From Hyphomicrobium sp. (GTDB lineage: Bacteria; Pseudomonadota; Alphaproteobacteria; Rhizobiales; Hyphomicrobiaceae), in contig JADJVG010000017.1 in NCBI GenBank assembly GCA_016716675.1, forward strand, positions 1 through 55,139: DNA of 55,139 nucleotides, read 5' to 3'. The position numbers and the translations under genes were made by a program. Numbering within the stretch: position 1 is the first letter of the stretch; every line of letters begins with the position of its first letter. This document shows, piece after piece, positions 8,431-19,390 of this stretch. The notes beneath the pieces were generated by a model. It had not been told where the DNA came from and ran no database searches. It saw nothing but the letters and a program-made list of their open reading frames with translations.

Positions 8431-10515
8431 CTACGCCTTCTTGCGCGAGGAGCTTGGCGGAAGAGAATGGGAGTCGAACCCACCAAGGACAGGCTGGCTG
8501 CCCCACTCGGATTTGAAGTCCGAGCGCCCCACCGGGGACGATTCTCCTCCCTGCCCTTCATCCGGCGTCTCGCCAGATAGATGCGTGATTGGTCCAAACA
8601 AGTCCAGGTGATCTCTATTCAGGCGCCGCAGATCGTCCCGGTTCATGGTGACGCCGCGGCGATCGAAGAATTCCAGAATCTGGATTGCGACCTTGCGGCC
8701 GTTCGCCAGTCGATCACGGAACTGAGCAGCTGTGAACGCGCCAGCCTCGGCGTGCGCCGCCACATCAGCGGCGATCGACACCATTTCGCGCATCGTTGGC
8801 CGTAGAAAGAAGTGATCGAGCGCAACTTCGTCGGCAAAACCGGTTCGGCTCGCCAACTTGAGCCGCCGGCGGATGTCGCGCTCGGGGCGGCCGGTCGCGT
8901 TGGCGATGTCGCGTACGCGTGGCGGGCGGAAGCGTGCGACGCCACCCAGGAGCGGCGCGATAACTTTCCATAGGGCTTCGTCCTCAGGCGTCAGTCGCAC
9001 CTCATGGCCAGCGGCGCGGACGAATGCGCCATCCAATGCGATCTGGCCAGCGCCGGAAAGTTTCTGCAGGGCGGCGACAAACGCAGCCTTTGCGAGCTTC
9101 GGCTTGAGCAACGTTCTAAGCTTCTCGCGACCGATGCCCTGAAGATCCGGGTGCTCGGCGTGGAAGGCTGCGAGATTCTCCATCAGGCCCGTCGTGAACA
9201 ACTGCCATCGATGGGACGACATCGCGACGGCGGACGGGGAGGCGCCCAGGATGATCACGCCGAGGTCGGCTATCAGTCGTTCCGCCTGATCGGTTGATAG
9301 CGAATGATCACGCACAAACGCCGTGTAGTCGGCGGAGAAGGGCGGCACGTCGAGGAGCGCGGCAAGGGACGCCTTGGGGTCGGCGACCGCCATGGCGGCA
9401 CGCTGCATCTGTCGCTCCGGCGTCCGCCTTCGATGCGCAGGTGGGCGGAGATCGATGAAGCGGCCGCCGCCGAGCGTGCGCTGCGCCGACACGTCACGAA
9501 TGACATAGCGATCCTGTAGCGCCGCCGCGATGGGTCGATCGAGCACGAGTTGAACGTCGGCCGACGTGCCGGGTTCGATTGCCTTGTCGCCGAGTAAAAC
9601 GATGTGGGCGCCGACCTCAGCTGCCGCGTGATGCAGGCGCACGGGATGCCATTGTGCGATTGGCTTCGGTGCGTCCGGTAGCAAGCGGATGACGGCATCG
9701 ATGCGGTCGGTCGGCGCTTGCAGCGCGGGATTGAGGATGACATCGCCGCGATGGATGGCGTTCTTTGCGATGTCCGGTCCCGCCAGATTGAGCGCGCAAC
9801 GGTCGCCAGCGTAGCCAACTTCGGCCGGCGTGTTCTGCGCGTGCAGCGACCGCACGCGGGCTTCGATCCCAGAGGGGCTGACCTCGACACGATCTCCGAC
9901 GTGTACCGTTCCCGAGAGCACCGTTCCGGTGACGATGACGCCGACGCCCGCGAGGGTGAAGACGCGGTCTACCGCGAGACGGAAGCGGCGGTCGTCGGTG
10001 CGCTGGTCCCGCAGCGTTGCGGCTGCCGCGACGAGATTGGCACGCAAGGCGTCGATGCCGTCACCCGTCAAAGCGGACACTGCGAGGATATCTGCGTACT
10101 CGAGGACCGTTGCTTTCGCGGCAGAGCGAATTTTGGCCGTGACTTCGGCGATGTGTTCGGGGGATGCGAGGTCGGTCTTGGTCAACACGATGGCGCCGCG
10201 GTGAATGCCAAGGAGATCGATGATCGCCAGATGCTCGAGCGTCTGAGGTTTGACGCCTTCGCTCGCAGCGACTGTCAGGAGAGCGAAGTCAATACCGCTC
10301 GCTCCCGCCAGCATCGTATGCACGAAACGCTCATGCCCCGGCACATCGATGAAGCCAAGGGTGAAGCCCGATAACGTCGGCAGATAAGCAAAGCCGAGAT
10401 CGATGGTGATGCCGCGCGCCTTTTCCTCTTTCAAGCGATCGCCATCGACGCCAGTGAGCGCTTTGACCAGTGCCGTCTTGCCGTGATCGATGTGGCCGGC
10501 GGTGCCGATGATCAT
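8431..10515 (-). CDS. selB: Selenocysteine-specific elongation factor SelB
   Basis: SelB is a GTPase that delivers Sec-tRNA to ribosomes paused at UGA-SECIS. It starts MIIGTAGHIDHGKTALVKALTG (P-loop GHIDHGKT), then shows DVPGHERF and TKTD GTPase motifs, EF-Tu-like barrels, and C-terminal winged-helix domains that bind SECIS. ATG 10515 is chosen because homology begins there; the frame is open up to 10617. The predicted protein has 694 residues, and the last roughly 40 (from about 656) are encoded by the tRNA-Sec gene and its 3' flank, with no earlier in-frame stop. The conserved part ends near HLDLFGPI. It lies 35 bases downstream of selA in the same operon. Confidence 0.94.
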   Translation of the reverse strand: MIIGTAGHIDHGKTALVKALTGVDGDRLKEEKARGITIDLGFAYLPTLSGFTLGFIDVPGHERFVHTMLAGASGIDFALLTVAASEGVKPQTLEHLAIIDLLGIHRGAIVLTKTDLASPEHIAEVTAKIRSAAKATVLEYADILAVSALTGDGIDALRANLVAAAATLRDQRTDDRRFRLAVDRVFTLAGVGVIVTGTVLSGTVHVGDRVEVSPSGIEARVRSLHAQNTPAEVGYAGDRCALNLAGPDIAKNAIHRGDVILNPALQAPTDRIDAVIRLLPDAPKPIAQWHPVRLHHAAAEVGAHIVLLGDKAIEPGTSADVQLVLDRPIAAALQDRYVIRDVSAQRTLGGGRFIDLRPPAHRRRTPERQMQRAAMAVADPKASLAALLDVPPFSADYTAFVRDHSLSTDQAERLIADLGVIILGASPSAVAMSSHRWQLFTTGLMENLAAFHAEHPDLQGIGREKLRTLLKPKLAKAAFVAALQKLSGAGQIALDGAFVRAAGHEVRLTPEDEALWKVIAPLLGGVARFRPPRVRDIANATGRPERDIRRRLKLASRTGFADEVALDHFFLRPTMREMVSIAADVAAHAEAGAFTAAQFRDRLANGRKVAIQILEFFDRRGVTMNRDDLRRLNRDHLDLFGPITHLSGETPDEGQGGESSPVGRSDFKSEWGSQPVLGGFDSHSLPPSSSRKKA
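8455..8550 (-). tRNA. selC: tRNA-Sec (anticodon UCA)
   Basis: On the minus strand a 96-nt selenocysteine tRNA can be read with encoded CCA. The 8-bp acceptor pairs GGAGGAGA (8550-8543) with the segment ending TCTCTTCC. The anticodon stem-loop CGGACTTCAAATCCG carries TCA. A long variable arm (GGGGCAGCCAGCCTGTCC region) and a T-arm with GGTTCGACTCC follow. The sequence is closely similar in layout to E. coli selC, including the extended D-stem segment TCCCCGGTGGGG. It overlaps the 3' end of the selB frame on the same strand and probably matures from the selAB transcript. Confidence 0.95.
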
Positions 10516-10550
10516 CTTGTTTTCATTGTGTTGCGTTGATGTGAAGTCAC

Positions 10551-11960
<1,410 letters not shown>

Positions 11961-12304
11961 ACCAGCCTCGTCTCAATTTAGGTCGCTTTAGCTTTCGTTC
12001 GCATGCGGAATGCCAAATTTGACTAACGACCCGCAGCGCACCCTCGCTGCCCTTGCTCACGCGGCCGCCAAACACTGGCGGCTCGTGAATTGCCGCGAGA
12101 CTATATCTCTTTCGCAGTGATCGACGGAAGCACCCCATTTGGACGAGCTTTAGCCGCGGCCACGTGCAGACTTTAGCCTGGGTCGTCTGGTTTGGGTTAA
12201 GACGCGCCGGGGGCTGACGTAGTGCTTTGATTGAGTCAATCGTCGAACAGCAGCAGGTCGCGTCCAGGCGGCGCTACTGGTGCGGAGGAGGTACCCTCGC
12301 TGGA
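11961..12304. other. Intergenic region between otsA and selA
   Basis: This 344-base gap separates the otsA stop from the selA start on the minus strand, so it should hold the selA promoter. I see no convincing gene. A perfect 13-base palindrome, GATTGA-G-TCAATC, lies at 12229-12241 just downstream of otsA. It could be a binding site or a weak transcription stop, but it lacks a following T-run on the minus strand. Confidence 0.4.
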
Positions 12305-14593
12305 TCAGCGTGGGGCTTCGGCTTGGCTGATCGCGGCAATCTCATAGATGCGTTGCTTCTTGCGGATGCTGCTAGCGTCCAACAGCATCTGGCCCGCCCA
12401 CCGATAAACGTTGCGCGACCGCACTTGGTCGCGCATTAGCCGCATTCTTTCGTGCTGCTCGGATTCTGACATCGTCAAAGCGTGGTGCAACGTTTCACCC
12501 ATCGAAAGCGCGTCGTAGGGGTTGATAATCAGCGCCTCCGAAAGCTCGCGCGACGCGCCTGCAAAGCTTGATAGCAACAGAACGCCCATTTCGTCATCGC
12601 GTGCGGCGATGAATTCCTTGGCGACGAGATTCATACCGTCGTGAAGGCTGGACACGACGCAGGCGTCAGCCGCCCGGAACAGCTCGAAGACCTCGGCGGG
12701 TTCATGGTGACGAATGATCAGCTTGATCGGCGGCTGCGTTGCGCTGGCATACTTCTGATTGATCTCCTCGGCGACGCGAAGCGCCTCTTCTTGAAGGTCG
12801 CGATAGGTCGGCAGCTTGCTGCGTGTCGGCGCTGCGGCCTGAACCAGCGTGAAGCGGTTGATCCATTCCGGATGGGCGTCGAGCATCGACTCGACGGCGC
12901 GCATCCGATCAAGCACACCCTTAGTGTAATCGAAGCGTTCGATGCCAACTGCTATCTTGCAGTCTTGCGATATTCCCAGCCGCTCGCGTACGTCTTTGCG
13001 GCACGTGGCGACATCCTTCTGATGTTTGAGGGCTGCGGGCGGCCATTCGATGGAGATCGGGTAAGGGCGCACGAATGTTTCGTGCCCCTTGAGCGTGACC
13101 GACTCCTGCTCGCGATCGATGCGGCTCTCGATGAAGCGATCGACGGTTTCCAGGAAGTTGTTGCAATGGAACTGCGTATGGAAGCCCATGATCGTGCTTC
13201 CGAGCAGGCCATTGATGATGTCTTCTTTCCAGGGGAAGATTCCAAAGGTTTCCGAATTCGGCCACGGAATATGCCAGAACGTGATGATCGTTGCCCCCGG
13301 CATGCGCTCGCGTAGCATCCTCGGCAACAGCGCAAAATGATAGTCTTGCACCAGCACGATCGGGTTTGGCGACTTTGCTTCAGCAACGACGGCATCGGCA
13401 AAACGCTCGTTTATGGTCTGATATTGCCGCCAATCGGCGTCGCGAAACGTGGGGCGCGTAAACGCAAGGTGGCAGAGCGGCCATAGGCCTTCGTTGGCAA
13501 GGCCATAGTAGTAGCCATCTTGCTCCGCTTCGCTGATCCAGATTCGCTTCAAGGTGTACTCGGGTGCATCAGGGGGCACGCGAATGCGATCGCCTGAATC
13601 GACGACCTCGCGGTCGGCGGTGCCGCTGCCGTGGGCAATCCACGTGCCCCCGCATGCCCGCATCACCGGCTCTAGAGCCGACACGAGGCCGCTTGCCGGC
13701 GTTTGCAGTTCGACACCGTGGTCGCCGCGGTTATGAATGTAGGGTTCGCGGTTGGCGACAACGAAAACTTCAGCGCCCGGAAGCTCGGCATCGATGATGC
13801 GTCGCAGCGTATCCTTCCCCCAGTCGACGTGTTCGCCGTCAACCGAGCCGCGGCCCACTTTGAGTTGCCGGAGAACTTGGCGGAGTTCGCGGTCGAGCAT
13901 GCCAAAGCCAACAGTATCGCCGCTCTTGCGTCCCGACATCGAGGCGTCTTTGACGGCCTTTCGAAACGTCTGCAACCATTTGCGGATGAGAATGAGGACG
14001 AGCGCCATCGCGAAAAGGCCACTGAGCAGAACGACGCCTGCAAGTAGGAATGACGTGTACTTGCGAGCCTCAGCGCCGCGCTGATTGGCAAAGCTGAGGT
14101 CGTGCACGATGATGAAGTGGCCGCTCATCTCACGCGTTGAAACTGGAAATGACGCAATCAGGGTGTTGCGGCCATTGACCTTCACGAAGGAAAAACTTTC
14201 GGTATCGCTTCGTGATATCTTTTCGCACGTCAAAGAGGCCGGCATGAGTTTGCTGGAAATCTCCGGCGCGCCGTCGTCGCGGCAAAAGGCAACCCCCATG
14301 ACGCGCGCATCTGTTGCGACGCTTTCAAACAGAGCCTGGATGCGATCGGTCTCGTGGTTGGCCAACATTCTGACCAACGGTTCTTGGATGGTATTGAATA
14401 CCAATGTCGACCTGAGCTCGACATCCCGGCGCGACCAGTCCTCGACGAGGGCCGTTACAATTGGCGCAAGTACAAGTGATGCGACCAGCGCGATGAGGGC
14501 GGCTATGGCGCCATACTTCGCGAGTATGGTGGCGGGTTCGCCTCGCAGATTGCGGAAGCTGTGGCGCGCCCAGTGTCTTGAAGGTGTTGCCAT
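12305..14593 (-). CDS. otsA: Trehalose-6-phosphate synthase with N-terminal membrane sensor-like domain
   Basis: The C-terminal part (from about residue 272) is a GT20 trehalose-6-phosphate synthase that joins UDP-glucose and glucose-6-phosphate. It shows VVANREPYIHNRG, VQDYHFALLP, FWHIPWPN, GIERFDYTKGV and SLHDGMNLVAKEF. The N-terminal roughly 260 residues are extra compared with E. coli OtsA (474 residues). They comprise a transmembrane helix (about 27-50), a periplasmic segment of about 125 residues, a second helix (about 180-204) and a charged linker, which is the layout of a bacterial receptor. I chose ATG 14593 (762 residues); the frame is open to a TTG at 14647. The PfkB-type gene lies 89 bases upstream on the same strand. 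Confidence 0.88.
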   Translation of the reverse strand: MATPSRHWARHSFRNLRGEPATILAKYGAIAALIALVASLVLAPIVTALVEDWSRRDVELRSTLVFNTIQEPLVRMLANHETDRIQALFESVATDARVMGVAFCRDDGAPEISSKLMPASLTCEKISRSDTESFSFVKVNGRNTLIASFPVSTREMSGHFIIVHDLSFANQRGAEARKYTSFLLAGVVLLSGLFAMALVLILIRKWLQTFRKAVKDASMSGRKSGDTVGFGMLDRELRQVLRQLKVGRGSVDGEHVDWGKDTLRRIIDAELPGAEVFVVANREPYIHNRGDHGVELQTPASGLVSALEPVMRACGGTWIAHGSGTADREVVDSGDRIRVPPDAPEYTLKRIWISEAEQDGYYYGLANEGLWPLCHLAFTRPTFRDADWRQYQTINERFADAVVAEAKSPNPIVLVQDYHFALLPRMLRERMPGATIITFWHIPWPNSETFGIFPWKEDIINGLLGSTIMGFHTQFHCNNFLETVDRFIESRIDREQESVTLKGHETFVRPYPISIEWPPAALKHQKDVATCRKDVRERLGISQDCKIAVGIERFDYTKGVLDRMRAVESMLDAHPEWINRFTLVQAAAPTRSKLPTYRDLQEEALRVAEEINQKYASATQPPIKLIIRHHEPAEVFELFRAADACVVSSLHDGMNLVAKEFIAARDDEMGVLLLSSFAGASRELSEALIINPYDALSMGETLHHALTMSESEQHERMRLMRDQVRSRNVYRWAGQMLLDASSIRKKQRIYEIAAISQAEAPR

Positions 14594-14682
14594 CTTCAGT
14601 GCGCCATCATTGAAATTGCTTTCATGGCGCGCATGCTGGGCGGACAAACCGGATGGGTCAACCCGCTAACGCCAGCGCTGCG

Positions 14683-15779
14683 TCATTCTTTTGAAGGCCA
14701 TCGCAGAATTGGGATCTGCGTGCGCGCGTCTTTTGTGCGTTTTACAAGCGCTTTCAGCCGCAAAAGACCTGATTGCGCATTCGTATCTCCAACAACAGCA
14801 GCAGAATTCACGATCGCCGCGATAAGGGCGTCATCGTAAGGATCATTACGTATGAGCATTCCTGCGAAGGTCGAAACGAAAGCATCGCCAGCGCCGACGG
14901 TGCTTACAACGGGAACATTCAGCGCCTCGCAATGCACGATCTCATGTGCATGTCCGGCATATGCGCCATGCTTGCCGTCTGTCAGAAGAACGGTGTTGGC
15001 GCCAAGATCGCGTAACCCAGAGATGAGCGCGCGCGCCGCGTGTGTCGCGATGCGGCGTGGATGTCGCTAACGGTCCCGAGACTTGAAGCAACGATGCGGC
15101 GCAACGTTGCGTTTTCACTGCCGGCCAATTCGGCAACGGCTTGCCGGACAAGGGTTTCAGCCTCAAGCCGGTTCAAGGCCAGAATGTCGATAGACGGCAG
15201 AAGCTCGCACAAAGACGTAAATCGCGTAGCGATCTGGCGCACGCCTGGATTGACGGCAATCTTGGCGCCGCAAGCACGCGCCTTGCTGATAATGTGGGGC
15301 AACATGTCAGAAGACGCCCCACTAAGGGGTGATACGTATGCTAAATCGACATTAAAATCTGCAACATCGAGATCTGCAGGTGTTAGTAGCGTGTTCGCAC
15401 CTCGGAAGGTGAAGACCGCCGCGTTTCGGTCATGCGCGGAGACGATAATGGAAGACCCCGTCGGCGCTTCAGCGGCCGTCGCGATCGAAGTTGTCTCGAT
15501 GCCCTCTGCAAGCAACAGCTCACGAACGAGGCTAGCTCTCTGATCGCGGCCAACCTTTACCAACGTGGAGACTGTAAAGCCGAGCCTCGCCAGCGATACC
15601 GCGGCATTCAAGGCGCCGCCGCCGCAATGTGTAGAAATGCTGGAAGCTTCGGTTTTGCTGCCCTGTTCGAGCAACAAAAACGTCTTCCCAGAGTTTGACA
15701 TGCTGATGCGTTCGATGAGGTAATCGTCAATGATCGCCAGTGTATCGACCATGGCGCCGCCAATCGTCAGTGCTTTCAC
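14683..15779 (-). pseudogene. PfkB/ribokinase-family sugar kinase, frameshifted
   Basis: The N-terminal 265-codon frame (15779-14982) starts MKALTIGGAMVDT and shows the family's GGGALNAA and NPGVRQI segments. The C-terminal half continues in another frame, with LRDLGANTVLLTDGKHG and the catalytic DTVGAGD-like motif STVGAGDAFVSTF, to the stop at 14683. The frames meet at a GC-dinucleotide run at about 15027-15037. Removing one GC unit restores THTRRALISGLRDLG. Otherwise the gene looks intact (about 364 residues). It could be a real null allele, a phase-variable site or a base-calling error. It stands divergent from otsB and upstream of otsA, which suggests a sugar-kinase role in the trehalose locus. 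Confidence 0.8.
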
Positions 15780-15924
15780 GTCCGCTACCTTCTTGCTAAT
15801 TTGAACGCTACCTTCTTATCATCACGCGGTCCGGCAAATGGACTCCGCAATTCGACATCATACTGCTGAGTATCGCACGAGGACCCTCACATCCAACCTC
15901 GAATGAAGGTCTTATTCCGTCGTC

Positions 15925-16683
15925 ATGCATCGCAAGCAACCACGTCTCAGAACGCTCGAGAACTATGCACTGTTCCTCGATATTGACGGTACCCTGGCGG
16001 ACATTGCGCCCGAGCCGTCACTCGCATTTGTGGCGCCCTCGACGGTTTCAGATCTCAAGGCGCTGTCCATTAGCTTGAACGGCGCACTCGCTCTTGTCTC
16101 AGGCCGCCAACTTGCGGAAATCGACAAGCTGGTTGGTTTGGCTGGTATTCCGGCCGCTGGCATCCATGGTGCGCAACTGCGGACGCAAGCCGGCACACGC
16201 CTTGCGCAGGATCAGTTGCCGGAGGTCTTTGTGCAGATCGAAACCGAGGTTCGCAATCTGTTGCGGGGACTTGAAGGCATCACAGTCGAACGTAAGCCGC
16301 TGGCTGTCGCAGTGCATTTTCGAGCCAATCCGAAATTCGAAAGCCACATTCAAGAGATCGCGTCTTCGGTCGTATCGAAGCGCAATGGATTGAAGCTTAT
16401 CAAAGGAAAATGCATCGCGGAGATACTTCCGGACTCCGTCAACAAGGGCAACGCGATTGCCGAGTTGATGCAGTCGCTGCCGTTTCGCGGACGTGTGCCG
16501 GTGTTCGCTGGCGACGATGTTACGGATGAAGACGGTTTTACCAGCGTCAATTCTATGAAGGGCGTCTCGATCAAAATTGGAAATGGACCGTCGAATGCGG
16601 TTTACGGGTTCAAAACCGCGGAAAAGTTCCGGGCCTGGTTATCGCAACTGTTATGTGGCGGGGCAGAAGGAACGCAATTTTGA
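15925..16683 (+). CDS. otsB: Trehalose-6-phosphate phosphatase
   Basis: OtsB is a HAD-superfamily phosphatase that removes phosphate from trehalose-6-phosphate to give trehalose. The catalytic DxDGT motif is FLDIDGTLADI (near residue 20). SGRQLAEI and a C-terminal GDDVTDEDGF metal-binding loop complete the active site. At 252 residues it matches E. coli OtsB (266). It is the first gene of a tightly packed operon: its TGA overlaps the TTG start of the GH15 gene. It is divergent from the PfkB-otsA pair across 145 bases. Confidence 0.93.
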   Translation: MHRKQPRLRTLENYALFLDIDGTLADIAPEPSLAFVAPSTVSDLKALSISLNGALALVSGRQLAEIDKLVGLAGIPAAGIHGAQLRTQAGTRLAQDQLPEVFVQIETEVRNLLRGLEGITVERKPLAVAVHFRANPKFESHIQEIASSVVSKRNGLKLIKGKCIAEILPDSVNKGNAIAELMQSLPFRGRVPVFAGDDVTDEDGFTSVNSMKGVSIKIGNGPSNAVYGFKTAEKFRAWLSQLLCGGAEGTQF

Positions 16684-18464
16684 GCAGTCTCAATCTTGGG
16701 CTCATCGGCAATTGCAATGTTGCGGCCTTGATCGATCGGGAAGCAACGATCGTATGGTATTGCTTGCCGCGCATCGATGGTGATCCGGTTTTTCATCAAC
16801 TGCTGGGTGCCGCAAGCGCGCGTGCCGATGACGGGGCATTCCAAATCACGGTGGACGGCCACACGGGCAGCGACCAAGCCTACGTCGAGAATACCGCGAT
16901 CCTTCGCACCGTCCTTCACGGCGAAGGCGGCTCCGTCGAGATCTTCGATTTTGCACCACGTTACGAGTCGCGTGGCCGCGCCTACCGTCCGCAGGCGTTG
17001 ATACGCCAAATCCGGCCGCTGGCGGGATCGCCGCGCATCCGCATTTCGATCCGGCCTGGGTTTGACTATGGCAGCCAGAAACCGGCGATGACCTACGGGT
17101 CCAATCATATCCGCTACGTTGGACCGAACTTCACGATGCGGCTCACCACCGATGCGCCGCTCGATTACATTTTGAATAGCACGTCGTTCAATCTTCACGA
17201 GCCGGTCAGTCTGGTGCTCGGGCCGGACGAGACGTTGACGGACTCCGTTCACACCTTCGCCCGGTCCGAGTATGAGCAGACCGAGCGCTACTGGCGCGGG
17301 TGGTCGCATCGCCTTGCCATTCCTTTCGAGTGGCAGGATGCGGTTATCCGCGCGGCGATCACGTTGAAGCTGTGCACCTACGAGCCGACGGGCGCCATTG
17401 TGGCGGCGATGACCACCAGCATACCGGAAGCGCCCGACACGCAGCGGAACTGGGACTATCGCTACTGTTGGATACGTGACGCGTACTTCGTGGTTCGCGC
17501 GCTCAATAGTTTGTCGGCTGTTCGCACCATGGAGAACTATTTCCGCTGGCTTATGAACGTGGTCGCTACCGCGGATGGTGGGCATATCCAACCGGTTTAT
17601 GGTGTGGGACTGGAACGCACGCTCTCCGAGCGGATCGTAACATCGCTGCCCGGCTATCGCGGAATGGGCCCGGTGCGAGCGGGTAATCAGGCATACGAGC
17701 ATTTTCAACACGATTCCTACGGCAATGTCGTGCTTGGTGCCGCCCAGGCGTTCTTGGATCGGCGTTTATTGAGCCGCCCGGGTGTGGTTGACTTTGCGCT
17801 GCTCGAACGCGCCGGGCTGCAAGCCGTGAGGCTGTTTGATAAGCCCGATGCGGGTATGTGGGAGCTGCGGTTCAGCGCCAAGATCCACACAACGTCCAGT
17901 CTGATGTGTTGGGCGGCTTGTGACCGGCTGGCGCGAATAGCCGAGCAGTTGGGCCTTCGGGATCGCTATGAATTCTGGCAGACGCACGCCGATGATATAA
18001 AAGCGGTGATCCTCAAGCGCGCTTGGTCACCGCAACGGCAAGCCTTCGTCGAAAGTTTCGAAGGCAAAATGCTCGACGCCGGCGTTCTCTTGATGGCCGA
18101 GGTGGGTTTCATAAATCCGCGTGATCCGCGTTTTGTTTCGACGCTGGATGTGGTTGAGAAAACCCTCGGACGTGGACCGTACATGATGCGCTATGAAGCG
18201 CCGGACGATTTTGGTCCTCCGGATACCGCGTTTAATATCTGCGCGTTCTGGAGGGTGACGGCATTGGCGCGCTCGGGCCGCAAAGAAGAGGCCCGCGAAA
18301 TATTCAACGCACTATTGGCCAGCCGCAATCATCTCGGACTGATGTCCGAGGACACAAAGCCGGACACAGGTGAGGCGTTTGGGAATTTTCCGCAAACCTA
18401 TTCCATGGTCGGTATTATCAACGCGGCGCAGCTGCTGTCATTGTCGTGGGACGAAGTGATATGA
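16680..18464 (+). CDS. Glycoside hydrolase family 15 protein (glucoamylase/trehalase type)
   Basis: Bacterial GH15 enzymes cleave alpha-glucosides such as trehalose or maltodextrins to glucose. Typical segments are LGLIGNCNVAALIDREATIVW at the N-terminus, NWDYRYCWIRDAYF and HDSYGNV in the catalytic barrel, MWELR with the expected acid residue, and GNFPQTYSMVGIINAAQLL near the end. The start chosen is TTG 16680, in a TTGA overlap with the otsB stop and eight bases after AAGGA; an ATG at 16653 would add nine residues. The protein has 594 residues, normal for the family. There is no signal peptide, so it acts in the cytoplasm. The position between otsB and glk suggests trehalose or glycan breakdown feeding glucokinase. 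Confidence 0.87.
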   Translation: MSSLNLGLIGNCNVAALIDREATIVWYCLPRIDGDPVFHQLLGAASARADDGAFQITVDGHTGSDQAYVENTAILRTVLHGEGGSVEIFDFAPRYESRGRAYRPQALIRQIRPLAGSPRIRISIRPGFDYGSQKPAMTYGSNHIRYVGPNFTMRLTTDAPLDYILNSTSFNLHEPVSLVLGPDETLTDSVHTFARSEYEQTERYWRGWSHRLAIPFEWQDAVIRAAITLKLCTYEPTGAIVAAMTTSIPEAPDTQRNWDYRYCWIRDAYFVVRALNSLSAVRTMENYFRWLMNVVATADGGHIQPVYGVGLERTLSERIVTSLPGYRGMGPVRAGNQAYEHFQHDSYGNVVLGAAQAFLDRRLLSRPGVVDFALLERAGLQAVRLFDKPDAGMWELRFSAKIHTTSSLMCWAACDRLARIAEQLGLRDRYEFWQTHADDIKAVILKRAWSPQRQAFVESFEGKMLDAGVLLMAEVGFINPRDPRFVSTLDVVEKTLGRGPYMMRYEAPDDFGPPDTAFNICAFWRVTALARSGRKEEAREIFNALLASRNHLGLMSEDTKPDTGEAFGNFPQTYSMVGIINAAQLLSLSWDEVI

Positions 18465-19390
18465 GCGCATGGAGGATCGTGTGCGATGTTGGCGGCACGT
18501 ACGTTCGCACGGCGCGGTGCGCTGAGGCGTATGTGTATACCGATGTCGTTGTGCGTTCGACGAAGGATTGTGAAAGCCTGGCCGCGTGGCTTCGGGCATA
18601 CGCCCGGTCGTTCGCTGACTTTGACGAGCTTGCGGGGGTCGCGGTTGCCGCTGCAGGTCCCGTGGAAGACGGCGAGGTGCAACTGACCAACGCGCCGCTT
18701 GCCATTCATGAGGCGTTGCTCCGCGACGGGTTCGGCGGCGGCCAGGCCGTTCGCGTGATCAATGATCTCGAAGCCGTTGCGTGGTCGATCCCAGAACTGA
18801 TTGAAAGCCAAACCGCTGCTGTTCGCACGCCGTCTAATGCGCTTGGCGGCAACCTTCTGGTGGTCAACGTTGGAACCGGATTTGGCGCAGCGATGCTCGT
18901 CAAGACGCCGGATGGCTGGCAGTCCGTCGGTTGCGAACCGGGACACATGAAGCTCACGTCTTGCTTGACTGCTGCCCGTCCGGATGATGGCGAGTGTTCT
19001 ATCGAGGACGTATTGTCTGGGGTCGCTTTGCGGGATGCTGCGACGTTGGCGTGGTTCGCGGAACCCGGAGCCGCCGTGACGATCAAAGAAGACAGCGCCG
19101 ATCAATTTGCAGACCTGGCGCAATCGCCAGCAGGACGGCAGATCATCAGCCGAATAAATTCGCTATTAGGCCAAGTCTGTGGAGATCTCGTTCTGGCATG
19201 CGGCGCGTGGGGCGGCGTTTATATCTGCGGTGGCGTCGCCGCCGCTTTGAGGAAACAGGCCGACCCGGCAGACTTTATAGCGGCATTCGATGCGAAGGGG
19301 CCAATGTCGCCTCGCATGGCCCGCGTCAATGTTTATTATATCACGGAGCCTAACCCTGCGCTCATCGGGTTATGCGCTCTTCCTCTCTGA
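18461..19390 (+). CDS. glk: Glucokinase
   Basis: This 309-residue protein belongs to the bacterial glucokinase family (Glk, PF02685), which phosphorylates glucose with ATP. Visible motifs are CDVGGTYVRTA (phosphate-1), INDLEAVAW, NVGTGFGAAML, the CEPGHMKL segment with the family histidine, and CGAWGGVYICGGVAAAL. ATG 18461 overlaps the GH15 stop (ATGA), so the two are translationally coupled. In context it should trap glucose released by the upstream hydrolase as glucose-6-phosphate, which is also a substrate for OtsA. Confidence 0.9.
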   Translation: MSAWRIVCDVGGTYVRTARCAEAYVYTDVVVRSTKDCESLAAWLRAYARSFADFDELAGVAVAAAGPVEDGEVQLTNAPLAIHEALLRDGFGGGQAVRVINDLEAVAWSIPELIESQTAAVRTPSNALGGNLLVVNVGTGFGAAMLVKTPDGWQSVGCEPGHMKLTSCLTAARPDDGECSIEDVLSGVALRDAATLAWFAEPGAAVTIKEDSADQFADLAQSPAGRQIISRINSLLGQVCGDLVLACGAWGGVYICGGVAAALRKQADPADFIAAFDAKGPMSPRMARVNVYYITEPNPALIGLCALPL

